From positions 1 to 24,518 of the forward strand of contig CAYUIS010000074.1 in NCBI GenBank assembly GCA_964444825.1: a DNA stretch of 24,518 nt. The letters run 5' to 3'. The position numbers were made by a program, and so were the translations under genes. The notes below the pieces were generated by a model that ran no database searches, was not told the DNA's origin, and worked only from the letters and a program-made list of their open reading frames with translations. Position 1 is the stretch's first letter, and every line of letters starts with the position of its first letter. Positions 14,228-23,300 of the stretch are shown piece by piece. This DNA is from CAYUIS01 sp964444825 (GTDB lineage: Bacteria > Chloroflexota > Anaerolineae > B4-G1).

Positions 14228-16672
14228 CTACCTGGAATCACACACGATCCGCCGATAGGGAATCGTTCCGCGCTTGATCTCCACAAACGGCTCGCCATCA
14301 CAAAGGCCTACCGTGCCGTAGCCGGTGGCGGTGCAGAAGAAGGCACGGAAATCGCCCTCGATGCTGGGGCTGATGGTCAGCGTTCTATCCACCGCGTCGT
14401 AACGGACACCGGTCAACCCCTGCAACAACCCATACGATGCCATCGCCCGGGCATACCAGTGGCCGCATTCGTACTCGTTGAATGGGTTGCGCACGCGCCC
14501 GTCGTAGCGATCACGGACGGTACGGACAATCTCCAGGCCTTGCTCGACGTGGCCCAACATCATCAGGTGCGAGGCGAGCTGGTACTCGACGCCGGTCCAG
14601 ACCTCGCTGCTATAGACGAACGGCAGGGAGGGCTCCCCACCCTGCGGCCAGGTACACAGTATCAGCCCACCTTCGTCGCCCAAGGCGAAGGTGGGACGGC
14701 AGGGGTTGGCGTGCTCGGATAGATCCCGCTTGAAGTTGTACCTGTGGACGGCGAGGAGGTGACTTTCGATCTTGTCACGAGCGAGGAACTCGTCCACACC
14801 GCAAACGGCGGCAAGCCACGCGCCGAGGACGCCATCGGCGAGGCAGCCGTCGCCATACTGGTATTTTGGCCCTTCCCGTTCCAGCAATTCCAGGGCCTCC
14901 GGCGAGTAGTTGGTATGCATCGCCAACGCCTGCGTGGGGTCGCCCGCCCGCAGGTTGTGCCACTCGATGCTCTGGACAAAGTACTCGCCGTTCCAAAGCT
15001 CTGACTCCATCAGGACGACGCCCCTCTCGAACAACTCGCCGTATAACGGCGCCTCGTCACCGACGGCCCCGGTCATCGCCATCGCCGCCTTGAGCGCCCC
15101 GAGATAGAACGACGTGCACATCCCATCAGGCCCCCAGAACTCGATATCATAGGTGTTGTGATGGGGTTCCTCGAGGACGCCTTTGTGATTCGGGTCCCAC
15201 GTCTCGATACAATAGTCCAGACTCTGCCTCACCTTCGGCCAGAGGCCCCGCAGCCACCCGGTATCCCCGCTGATGCGCCACTCCCTGTAGACCTTCATGA
15301 TGCCCCCAAGCTGGCCGTCGGCGGCGGCGTGAAAGCCGTGGGCCGTAGGGCGAATGGGGAGGCTGGCGCGGAACGCCTGGTGCCCGCGCTCGTCCTGGTC
15401 CTCGGCGAACTCGGTCTGGCGCAGCGACCGCTCCAGACTGGGGAAGAGATGGGGCAGCGCCTGGGCATAGTTCCACACGTGGGTGCACGAGCCGTGGCAG
15501 CAACCCTCGTCGTCGCAGCAGCCCTCCCAGCACCACAGCCGCCCATCGGGCTGCCGCAGCACGGTCGGCGATTTGAGGATCGTCAGGTTGGCGGCAACCG
15601 CCTCGACCACCTCCGCCGGGAGCGATGTACCGTACAAGCAGTCGGAGAACGTCTGGGATTCCTCCCGGAGCACGTCATAGTGGCCGTGCCAATAGTCATT
15701 CACGGCCTCGATATCGCCAAACACGCCAGCGTACCACGCTCTGTGCCTCGGCAGGTCAACGCGGCTCGCGGAGCCACAGGAACAGGCCTCCCCTTCGGGG
15801 TCCTGGCCCACACGAATGTCGGTCTCGGGCACGTGCCAGGCCAGCCGCAGCCGGATCACCTTCTCCTCATTGGGTGCCAGCCGGAACAGGACATAGAGGC
15901 TCCCTCCAGGACTCGGGTCGCCGGCAACCGGGCCAGCCTCTGGCGCAGCACCTGCGCGGACGGACTTCCACACCATCGTCAGCGGGTCGAACCAGTCACC
16001 CCGGAACCAGGCGCAGTTCACCCTGACGTCGGGGGCGTCCACGCAGGCGCTGAAGGCCCCCTGGTCCCAGGGCCTTTCCTCGGAGCCGGGCTGAGAGAGC
16101 ACGAACCCACCCTGTGTGGATTGGACCTCCTCGCCGGGGGTCGCGGCGCTTATAAAGTTCTTGGCGTGGAAGGAGTATACCGCCTCGACAGGATCGCCAG
16201 ACGTGTTGACGAGCCGATATTCGAGCGCGGCCACCGGAAGGCTGGAGCGATCGGCATCACCGGGGATGAAGGGGCTCCAGCCGGTGATCTCCACTTCGAG
16301 CGGGATAGCAGGGTCTGAGAGATTCACGCGCCCGAAAGGGAATCGCGCCCGAAACTCGGCGTGAACGCAGCGGGGGAGGCCGTAGCTTTTGCCAGAGCCC
16401 CCACGTCCGGCGCCCTCGCTCCACGGAAAGAACACCTTCCAGGGCGGCACCGGTCCTTCCAGAACTCGGGCGACGTTCGGCTCCCCCCTGACACACAGGG
16501 CCGAGAACATCAGGGGCTCGTTAAAGACGTCCGGGTGCCCACGCACCGACACGTGAGAGAGCGCCCCCGTCCCCTCCAGGCAGATCATCCCCGCCCCAAT
16601 CCCACCAAGAGGGAACGCGACGTGGTTCAGATGCTCGCCCTGATACGACTCGTTGTACGCTCGCTTTGCCAT
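14228..16672 (-). CDS. GH116 (GBA2/DUF608-type) beta-glycosidase, cytoplasmic
   Basis: Predicted retaining beta-glycosidase of family GH116, 814 residues, the usual size. The N-terminal beta domain carries the hallmark HVAFPLGGIGAGMICLEGTG (17-36). The (alpha/alpha)6 catalytic domain begins about residue 350 with CHGSCTHVWNYAQALPHLFP (392-411). HNTYDIEFWGP (505-515) contains Glu511, the expected nucleophile position, and YGDGCLADGVLG (606-617) contains Asp613, the expected acid/base, both by analogy with characterised GH116 enzymes. No signal peptide is present, so it acts inside the cell. An unusual Cys cluster lies at 381-396. Known members cleave beta-glucosides, beta-xylosides or N-acetylglucosaminides; specificity here is open. 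A GGAG site precedes ATG 16672. It lies between the GH172-like gene (34 bp) and the PfkB kinase (7 bp). Confidence 0.88.
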   Translation of the reverse strand: MAKRAYNESYQGEHLNHVAFPLGGIGAGMICLEGTGALSHVSVRGHPDVFNEPLMFSALCVRGEPNVARVLEGPVPPWKVFFPWSEGAGRGGSGKSYGLPRCVHAEFRARFPFGRVNLSDPAIPLEVEITGWSPFIPGDADRSSLPVAALEYRLVNTSGDPVEAVYSFHAKNFISAATPGEEVQSTQGGFVLSQPGSEERPWDQGAFSACVDAPDVRVNCAWFRGDWFDPLTMVWKSVRAGAAPEAGPVAGDPSPGGSLYVLFRLAPNEEKVIRLRLAWHVPETDIRVGQDPEGEACSCGSASRVDLPRHRAWYAGVFGDIEAVNDYWHGHYDVLREESQTFSDCLYGTSLPAEVVEAVAANLTILKSPTVLRQPDGRLWCWEGCCDDEGCCHGSCTHVWNYAQALPHLFPSLERSLRQTEFAEDQDERGHQAFRASLPIRPTAHGFHAAADGQLGGIMKVYREWRISGDTGWLRGLWPKVRQSLDYCIETWDPNHKGVLEEPHHNTYDIEFWGPDGMCTSFYLGALKAAMAMTGAVGDEAPLYGELFERGVVLMESELWNGEYFVQSIEWHNLRAGDPTQALAMHTNYSPEALELLEREGPKYQYGDGCLADGVLGAWLAAVCGVDEFLARDKIESHLLAVHRYNFKRDLSEHANPCRPTFALGDEGGLILCTWPQGGEPSLPFVYSSEVWTGVEYQLASHLMMLGHVEQGLEIVRTVRDRYDGRVRNPFNEYECGHWYARAMASYGLLQGLTGVRYDAVDRTLTISPSIEGDFRAFFCTATGYGTVGLCDGEPFVEIKRGTIPYRRIVCDSR

Positions 16673-16706
16673 TGCTGTTGCTCCATACCTGTAGGAGGCC
16701 AGACCG

Positions 16707-17759
16707 CTATCTGGACCACCGCGCGTGGGCAGGCGGCAGGTCCGGGAACGGCGCGTGCGGCTCCGCCTGGTACCAGTAGCCGACCGAGGCGATGTCGTCG
16801 GTAAGGGGCTCGAATTTCGCGTTCGGCCACCAGCCGAGGGCCTGAATGGTCACCCTCAGGTCCCGGCGGAAGCGCACCGGATCCAACACGTGCCACCGGT
16901 AGAGACCGTGACGGGGCACCTCGCCCGGCTCCTGGCGATACAGGGGATAGCCCAAGAAGGGGGTTGAGTAGGTCTCTCCCCCGAAAGCCCACGCGCCCCC
17001 AAAATAGTCCTCCGTGCCGGTGCCGCAGATGGTGGGGAAATCGACATCCCCGTCCAGGTAGAACTTGATCTCTCCCTCACCCCACCAACCGTTGGAGAAC
17101 TGGGTCCAGGCCAGGAAAGTCCCCACATAGTGGCCCTGACCTCGCACGTCCTCCAGGATAACATGCTCGGGCAGATCTCGTGTCGTTTTCGAGCGTCGCC
17201 ACTGGGCGTGAAAGTAGGCAGCGCTGTCCGCCACCTCGGTCAGGGCATAGGTGATCTGGTAGTAGAAGCCATCAATAGGCTCCGAGTGTTGATTCTGTAT
17301 GGTGATGCGTGCCCGCTGGCGGAAAGGCATAGGCCAGTAGGCGTTAAAACCGCCTGAGGGGTTGACGGCAATGGGGAGAGAGTTGACGTTGTAGCGCAAG
17401 CCGTGCCCGTTGCAGAAGAAATCGCCCAAAGGTACTTCGACTGAGGGCGTCTGCTCTTCGTCCCAGGTGATACGAAGCACCGTGTCCCGATAGGCCTGGG
17501 GACTGACCGTGAGCCAGATGTGCTGGATCACTCCCGGACCCTTGACGTTCGCCAACACGGTCGTATCCCCAGCCGGGAGCGTGATAAAGGGCCGCACCTT
17601 CCAGCCCTGCCCCAACATTGCAGCAGGGCTGGCCTCGTCAGGCGCCGCTTTGGCCCCACCCCCTTTTTCACCATCCGGGTTCTCCGCGGAGATCGAGCGA
17701 GTCTCAGCGTCGGAAAGCATCGGCAGATTGCCCAGGTTCATCAGATCGAGGATGCTCAT
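16707..17759 (-). CDS. DUF2961 / GH172 family glycoside hydrolase-like protein
   Basis: The product is 350 residues and matches the DUF2961 pattern, now glycoside hydrolase family GH172. Characterised members act on alpha-D-fructofuranosides or D-arabinofuranosides. Motifs seen are AGDTTVLANVKGPGVIQHIWLT (63-84), GDFFCNGHG (112-120), YWPMPFRQRARI (141-152), WWGEGEIKFYLDGD (225-238) and GTGTEDYFGGAW (246-257). Glu228/Glu230 and Glu250 are the likely active-site acids by position. No signal peptide is seen. The ATG at 17759 is chosen for GGAGG 7 nt upstream and the MSILDLMNLGNLP beginning; an ATG at 17777 has no ribosome site. It is the first gene after the 158-bp inverted-repeat gap and runs on into the GH116 gene. 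The family call is fairly firm, but the substrate is unknown. Confidence 0.85.
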   Translation of the reverse strand: MSILDLMNLGNLPMLSDAETRSISAENPDGEKGGGAKAAPDEASPAAMLGQGWKVRPFITLPAGDTTVLANVKGPGVIQHIWLTVSPQAYRDTVLRITWDEEQTPSVEVPLGDFFCNGHGLRYNVNSLPIAVNPSGGFNAYWPMPFRQRARITIQNQHSEPIDGFYYQITYALTEVADSAAYFHAQWRRSKTTRDLPEHVILEDVRGQGHYVGTFLAWTQFSNGWWGEGEIKFYLDGDVDFPTICGTGTEDYFGGAWAFGGETYSTPFLGYPLYRQEPGEVPRHGLYRWHVLDPVRFRRDLRVTIQALGWWPNAKFEPLTDDIASVGYWYQAEPHAPFPDLPPAHARWSR

Positions 17760-17800
17760 TCGTAGACCTCCATACATTTGGCGTTACTACTCAGCCGATG

Positions 17801-17896
17801 AGACCCTAAAGGTTTAGCGTAAGGTCCTTACAATAAAACAACTGACGGCTATGGGATTTCCTCCCAAACAATCACCTATGAAAACCTTTAGGGTCT
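17801..17896. repeat. 96-bp element: 15-bp perfect inverted repeat with two inner hairpins
   Basis: AGACCCTAAAGGTTT (17801-17815) and AAACCTTTAGGGTCT (17882-17896) are perfect inverted copies 66 bp apart. Between them lie a perfect 13-bp palindrome, GTAAGGTCCTTAC (17819-17831), and a small stem, TGGGA/TCCCA (17852-17856 with 17862-17866). Single-stranded, it can fold as a three-way junction. It fills the gap between the dehydrogenase stop and the GH172-like gene. It could be a REP/MITE-like unit, a looped operator pair, or an mRNA element separating two parts of the operon. No other copy was noticed in this window. Confidence 0.7.
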
Positions 17897-17917
17897 TTTC
17901 AACAAGCACCTGGTTCT

Positions 17918-18988
17918 TCACGTTTCAGAGAGCTGAACAATGGCCCGCAGCACACCATCATCATACGCGGCGACCATCTCAAAGGCCTCGGCGATACGCT
18001 CCAGGGGGAACGTGTGAGTGACCAGCGGCTTTACGTCCACCATACCAGTACTCACCAGACGGATGGCGCGGGGGTAGGTATGCTTCATACGCCGCACCAG
18101 CTTGATGGTCAACCCTTTGCGGCGGACGACGGACGCCGTGAACGTCGTGGTGTCGTCCGAGGGAATACCGATCAGGAGCACCTTGCCCCCGGGGCGCGTC
18201 ACGGCGGCGGCCTGGTTGGGGGTCTCGGGCGCAGCGGCGGCCTCGAAGGCGACGTCCACGCCCCGCCCGCCGGTCAGGCGTCCGATCTCGGCGACGACGT
18301 CCGCGTCGTCAGGGTTCAGAACAGCGTCGGCCACGTAATCCAGAGCGAACTGCCGCCGATGGGCCAAGGGCTCGCTCACATAAATCTCACCCGCGCCAGC
18401 CGCCCTGGCGACCGCTGCGGTCAGCAGACCGATGGGACCGGCCCCAAGCACGGCAATGGTGTAGCCCGGCCTGAGGTGTGCCAGGTCAACGGCGTGTATG
18501 GCGATACCGAGAGGCTCCAGCATCGCCCCCTCTGCCGGGCTCAACGCCTGCGGCAGCGGGAAGCAGTTCTCCGCGGGCATACAAGTGTACTCGCGGAAGA
18601 CGCCGTCGATGGGCGGCGTGCCGCAGAAACGGACACGCGGGCACAGGTTGGGATGCCCGTGCTGGCACGACTCACACTCCCCACAGTGAATGGCTGGGTC
18701 GACGGCCACCAGTTGCCCCATCTTGAAGCCTTCCACCCCCGCACCCAGCCCGGCGACCCAGGCGGAAAATTCGTGCCCCATAACGATGGGCTCCGTGGCC
18801 ACCTGATCCCCGATACGCCCCTCCAGATAGTAGTGTACGTCGGATCCACACACCCCGACAGAGGCCACTTTCAGCAGGACCTCTCCGGGCGCGGGCGCGG
18901 GAAGAGGTAGCGCTTCCAACCTCAGATCGCGGACACCATACAGGAGCGACGCACGCATCATCGAATTTGCCTCAACTTGCGAGTTCAT
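17918..18988 (-). CDS. Zinc-dependent medium-chain dehydrogenase, sorbitol/L-iditol dehydrogenase-like
   Basis: NAD(P)-dependent polyol or sugar dehydrogenase of the zinc MDR family, 356 residues from 18988. The catalytic zinc ligands are Cys47 (GVCGSD), His72/Glu73 (GHEF) and Glu158 region (MLEPLG). The structural zinc site is Cys102, Cys105, Cys108 and Cys116 (CGECESCQHGHPNLC). The Rossmann motif is LGAGPIGLL (181-189). The SDVHYYLEG stretch after the first Cys is typical of sorbitol/xylitol/threonine dehydrogenase-like members. The start is uncertain: ATG 18961 or 18958 would remove 9-10 residues and gives the family-like MRASLLYGVRDLRLE, with GAGG upstream, while 18988 has GGGAGG at rather long spacing. 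It lies 51 bp after rhaA and probably oxidises a sugar alcohol or sugar made in this pathway. Confidence 0.9.
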   Translation of the reverse strand: MNSQVEANSMMRASLLYGVRDLRLEALPLPAPAPGEVLLKVASVGVCGSDVHYYLEGRIGDQVATEPIVMGHEFSAWVAGLGAGVEGFKMGQLVAVDPAIHCGECESCQHGHPNLCPRVRFCGTPPIDGVFREYTCMPAENCFPLPQALSPAEGAMLEPLGIAIHAVDLAHLRPGYTIAVLGAGPIGLLTAAVARAAGAGEIYVSEPLAHRRQFALDYVADAVLNPDDADVVAEIGRLTGGRGVDVAFEAAAAPETPNQAAAVTRPGGKVLLIGIPSDDTTTFTASVVRRKGLTIKLVRRMKHTYPRAIRLVSTGMVDVKPLVTHTFPLERIAEAFEMVAAYDDGVLRAIVQLSET

Positions 18989-19039
18989 AGTGCCAGACAG
19001 ACCTCCCTCAAAGCATACAAAATGTCAGTTTACCGATCC

Positions 19040-20317
19040 CTAAGCCCGTTTCGAGAGTTCCCGTTCTTCGTAACTCCGAATCTCCTGCAGAAAGCCCATA
19101 CCCACGGGAACCGACTGCTGCAGGCAGTAGAAGTCCCAGACAGCCCCAAAGGGCAGGGCTTTCAGTTCCTCCAACAGCGCCAGACGGCCGGTGAAGTCGC
19201 CACCACCCTCCATCTCCCACAGCCGGTCGATGGGCTCCAGCAGAGCGATCAGGAGGGCCTTTAGCGTATTGCGGGTGCCGATGACCCACGCCGCCACGCG
19301 GTTGATGCTGGCATCGAAAAAGTCCAGCCCGATGTGCACCCGATCCAGGAAATCACCCCGCACAATCTCTTGCGCAATGGCCTGTAGCTCGTCCGAGAGG
19401 ATGACCACGTGATCGCTGTCCCAGCGCACCCCCCGGCTGACGTGGAGCAGAATCTCGTCCAGAAAGGCCAGCACCGACGAGATCTTGTCGGAGATGACCT
19501 CGGTGGGGTGAAAGTGGCCGCTATCCAGGCACAGAAGGATGCCGTTGGCAATCGCATAGCCCAGGTAGAACTCGTGGGAGCCCACAACGTAACTCTCCGA
19601 GCCCAGGCCAAAGAGCTTGCCCTCGACGGCGTCGAGGTTGTGGCGGGGATCGATCTCCTCGTTCAAGATGCGGTCGAGAGAGTCCTTGAGCAGCAGCCGG
19701 GGCGCCTTGCGATCCACGGGGACATCCTTGAAACCATCCGGTATCCAGATGTTGGTCACACAGGGTGTGGCGAGTTCACGGCCGAAAGACTGGCCGATCT
19801 TGCGGCAGGCGATACAATGCTCGATCCAGAATCGACGGATTCCTTCATCGGCGCTGGCCAAGGTAAAGCCGCTCTCAGCCAGCGGGTGCGAGAAACAGGT
19901 GGGGTTAAAGTCGATGCCGTGGCCGTTTGCCCTGGCCCAGTCGACCCAGGCGGCAAAGTGGGCTGGTCGGAGATCGTTGCGCTCGACCCTGTGCCCCCCG
20001 GTTTCGGCATAGATGGCGTGCAGGTTCAGCCGATGGGTGCCCGGGATCAGGCCGTAGGCCACATCCAGGTCACGGCGCAGCTCGTCGGCGTTGCGCGCCT
20101 TGCCGGGATAGTTGCCGGTCGCCGCAATGCCACCGCCAAGTTCAGAGTCGGGCGACTCAAAGCCGCCCACGTCGTCTCCCTGCCAGCAGTGAAGGCTGAT
20201 CGCGATCTGTGCCAAGGACTGCATCGCCTTTTCCGTGTCCACGCCCAGGGCCGCGTAGCGCTCCTTCGCCAGGGTGTAGGTCTGTTGAATCTGCCTGTCC
20301 GTCGGTTGTCTGCCCAT
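19040..20317 (-). CDS. rhaA: L-rhamnose isomerase
   Basis: Interconverts L-rhamnose and L-rhamnulose, the first step of the phosphorylating rhamnose pathway. The 425 residues align almost throughout with the E. coli-type enzyme, including SLHCWQGDDVGGFE (41-54), GGIAATGNYPGKARN (62-76), FNPTCFSHP (137-145), NIWIPDGFKD (189-198), LCLDSGHFHPTEVISDKIS (262-280), RWDSDHVVIL (298-307) and HIGLDFFDASINRVAAW. Predicted metal ligands include Glu232 and Asp265 and the Asp pair in RWDSDH. The ATG at 20317 has GGGGAGG only 3 nt upstream, and that site lies in the 9-bp gap after the GH106-like gene. It is therefore co-transcribed with rhaB and the rhamnosidase-like gene. Confidence 0.97.
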   Translation of the reverse strand: MGRQPTDRQIQQTYTLAKERYAALGVDTEKAMQSLAQIAISLHCWQGDDVGGFESPDSELGGGIAATGNYPGKARNADELRRDLDVAYGLIPGTHRLNLHAIYAETGGHRVERNDLRPAHFAAWVDWARANGHGIDFNPTCFSHPLAESGFTLASADEGIRRFWIEHCIACRKIGQSFGRELATPCVTNIWIPDGFKDVPVDRKAPRLLLKDSLDRILNEEIDPRHNLDAVEGKLFGLGSESYVVGSHEFYLGYAIANGILLCLDSGHFHPTEVISDKISSVLAFLDEILLHVSRGVRWDSDHVVILSDELQAIAQEIVRGDFLDRVHIGLDFFDASINRVAAWVIGTRNTLKALLIALLEPIDRLWEMEGGGDFTGRLALLEELKALPFGAVWDFYCLQQSVPVGMGFLQEIRSYEERELSKRA

Positions 20318-20326
20318 CGTCCTCCC

Positions 20327-23300
20327 CTACTCTAGCTCGAACACCCTCAGGGTCACGCCATCAAAACCGAAGGGCACAAGGATATAGTCATCGATCCAGC
20401 GGTTCTTGTCGTGGAACTGCTCCGGTCCCGTCCAGTCCAGGTCGCCGCCGGCGAGATGGTGCGGCCCCAACAGGTTGCGCAACGTGCCCACCAGCTCGAT
20501 CTCGATCAGGTTCTCGCCAGCGCGCAGCGCGGCCGTGATATCCACTCGAAACGGCGACCACGCGACAGCGCCCATATCCTGCCCGTTCACACGCACGCGC
20601 ACGACAGCGGCACGCGGGTTACTTATTTCCAAGACGACGCGTCCATCGAAAGAGGGAAGTGTCACCGTCTGGCGGAGTGTGCCACGCCCGGCGAAGAAGG
20701 GCAATCCCAACGCCGTCAAGTCAACCGCCAGCCCATCCAAACCTCTCTTCGCTTGGACAGACCGTAGCAATTCCGTCACGCAAAAGTCGGGCGCATAGCG
20801 GTCGAACACCTGGCCGTTGTGGCGGTTCTCCTCCCTCAAGCGACGCCCAGCCACGCCAAAGTCGCCCACCAGGTACACGCTCTCCAACTCTGTGTCCTGA
20901 GCGAAAAGGCCGGCAAGGACAATCTCGTTCCGACCCGCCTGTACAGCAGCAGCGACGTCTATCTTTCGAAATGAGATATCGGTCCACCATCCAGCATCGG
21001 TGCTGGGGATCGGCCGGTCATTGACCGTGATGGCAAAACGCTCGGGCGACTCTACGATCAGGTAAACCGGACCGGCTGGGTGGATGGCCACGTCGAAGCT
21101 AAAACGCAGGGCAAAGGGCGCGCCGACGCCCGCCCTGGCGACAACCGCGTGAGCATCCAGGATGTGCATCGCCTTGCCCCAATCATTGTCCCCATCCCCT
21201 TCGCCGATCCGCACCTGCGCCGTGTCCAACGTCAGCGTGTTGGGGCCGCCCAGGGCTACGTGCCAGGTGTCGCCGAGCGGGATTTCGGCGACGATCCGCT
21301 CGCCGGCGGCTTTGATCGCGGCTGGCGCCTGATCCCGGTGCAGGACGAGAAGATGAGAGCCAGCCGGCGGAAAGTCGAGCGCCACCTCGGTGATCCCGCT
21401 GTCCTGGCGGCTGGGCAGCGGGCGCACGTCGCCGGAGGCCAGGTCCCAGGCCTCCAGATACCCCGTGCCGCGCAGGCGTACCGTGGCGACACCTCCTTCG
21501 TCCAGGTCGGTGTTGGCCAGGAAGTAACAGTCAACGTCCCCGATACGGCGATGGTGGGCCCAAATGGCAGGACGGGCAGGCACGCGAACGTCAAAGGGCA
21601 GCAACTCGTCGAGCACGCCGGGCAGGGTGTCGGGGCGAGCACAAGGCATCGCCCCTACCGGCAACACGGGGCCATCGACGGTCCGGCCGTCGATCAACGC
21701 AGGCAGCGGCTCGACCGCCAGGATCGGACCACCGGCCATCGCAAACTCGCGCAGCAACCGGACGGTGTCCTCGGCCAACGTCACCCCCGGCGGTACGATC
21801 ACGACCCGATAGGCCATACGCCCCACAGCCAGCCGAGGGCCCGTTTCGTCGACGGCCACGCTGGCTTCGCACGGCGCGCCTGGCGCCATCAGCATCTCGT
21901 CGCCCAGGTGAAAGTCCCGCTGGGTCTGCATCAACGTCACCAGCAGATCATCGAGCGCCCGGTCGAGCTGATCCACTCGGTAGGCCGCACCCGGGCGGTA
22001 AAGCGCCCAGGCGCTGCCCAACGGATGGATCACCAGAATATCGACTACCCGCTGGCCCTGGCTGAGGACGTAGCTTAGGCGGGCGAAATAGTCAGCGATG
22101 AGACGATTCTCAGGCCACCAGGGCTGTTGGTAGAAGAGGTTCTGCGGATAATCCCGCTTTCGCCGGCCGCGCATGCTGTAGAGGGACAGATGCGGGTTGT
22201 TCAGGTTGATCCCCAACACGTAGGCCCAGTCACCGATCCACTTGCGCCCGACGTGAGCGAAATCCTGTCCCCCACATCCATAGTTCTCACATAACGCGCG
22301 AGGCTTGCCGAGCTGGCACACGACGCTGTCAAGTTGCTTGACCGTCAGCACCGTGCCCGCCCCGGCGTTGATCTGCCGGTCCAGCTTGTCGATGCCGGGA
22401 ACGTGCATATAGGCATAATGGGGCATAGCAGCCCCGATCCACCGGATCTGGCTCAACAGCGTGTCCTCGGCCATATAGTGGCCGGTGAAGGCCAGACCAC
22501 GCTCGTCGCACCACTGAAACACCTGCTGGGAATAACTCTCGACGAATCGCGCGGTGACGGCGCGCCAGTAGTCGTAGCGCACAGCCTGACACCCGTCGAC
22601 GTCAAAGAAAAGAGCCGGCAGATGGGGCAGCAGGTCATAGCCGTTGCACGCCTGGAAGACCTGCGGAAAGTCATCCGTCCAGGGGATGGCCGACTGCCGC
22701 GCCTCGCCGTGGGAAGAGTACAGGATGTAGGGCTCGTCGGTAAAGACGCCGGGCACCACGCCTCCGAAATCCTGCCCGATGACCTGGGCATAGGCCTCGT
22801 GGGTGACATCCAGGAAGCCGCGTACGGCGTCCGGGTTCAGCAGATCAAGGTACGCATAATCGTTGAACCACGCCGCCCCCAACGGCATCGTCTGGGCATA
22901 AAACTGGATCACGCGATCAGCATCATCCGTGAAGGCAGGCGCGTTGTGCGGCCGGACGTCGGTCAGCCGTCCATCGACCTCGCGAGCAGCAAAGGTGGCT
23001 ATCCGCTCGTCGAGCAGCGCCGGCCGATCGTCCACCTTGCACACCAGATACCGGTGCCTGTGGGCCGGGGAGGCGGCCACGCTCAAGCCACCGGCAAAGC
23101 CGCTGGGCCATTTGTCCTCGTCGTACAGCCAGGCAGACAGACCCCGCTCGCGGGCGGCCTCCACACAGGCGCGGATGCAGTCCATCCAGCGGCGACCCAT
23201 GTAGGGCGTACGCAGCCCAACGCGGGCGTGCATGAAAAAGCCGCCCCACCCACCCTCGTCCATCAGGGCGATCTGCCGGCGCAGCTCCTGCGGGTCGAGG

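Noticed and set aside
15158..16318. 386-codon open frame on the plus strand
   Set aside because: It lies wholly opposite the GH116 gene, whose motifs are intact; the product is compositionally odd and matches nothing. It is a GC-rich antisense shadow.
17778..17917. Minus-strand promoter for the GH172-GH116-PfkB genes
   Set aside because: Only poor -35/-10 combinations were found (for example TTGAAA with ATAGGT at 17 bp); not good enough to list.
18014..20335. Plus-strand open frames of about 300 codons (18014-18910, 19409-20335)
   Set aside because: They are antisense to the zinc dehydrogenase and rhaA, both of which are certain genes.
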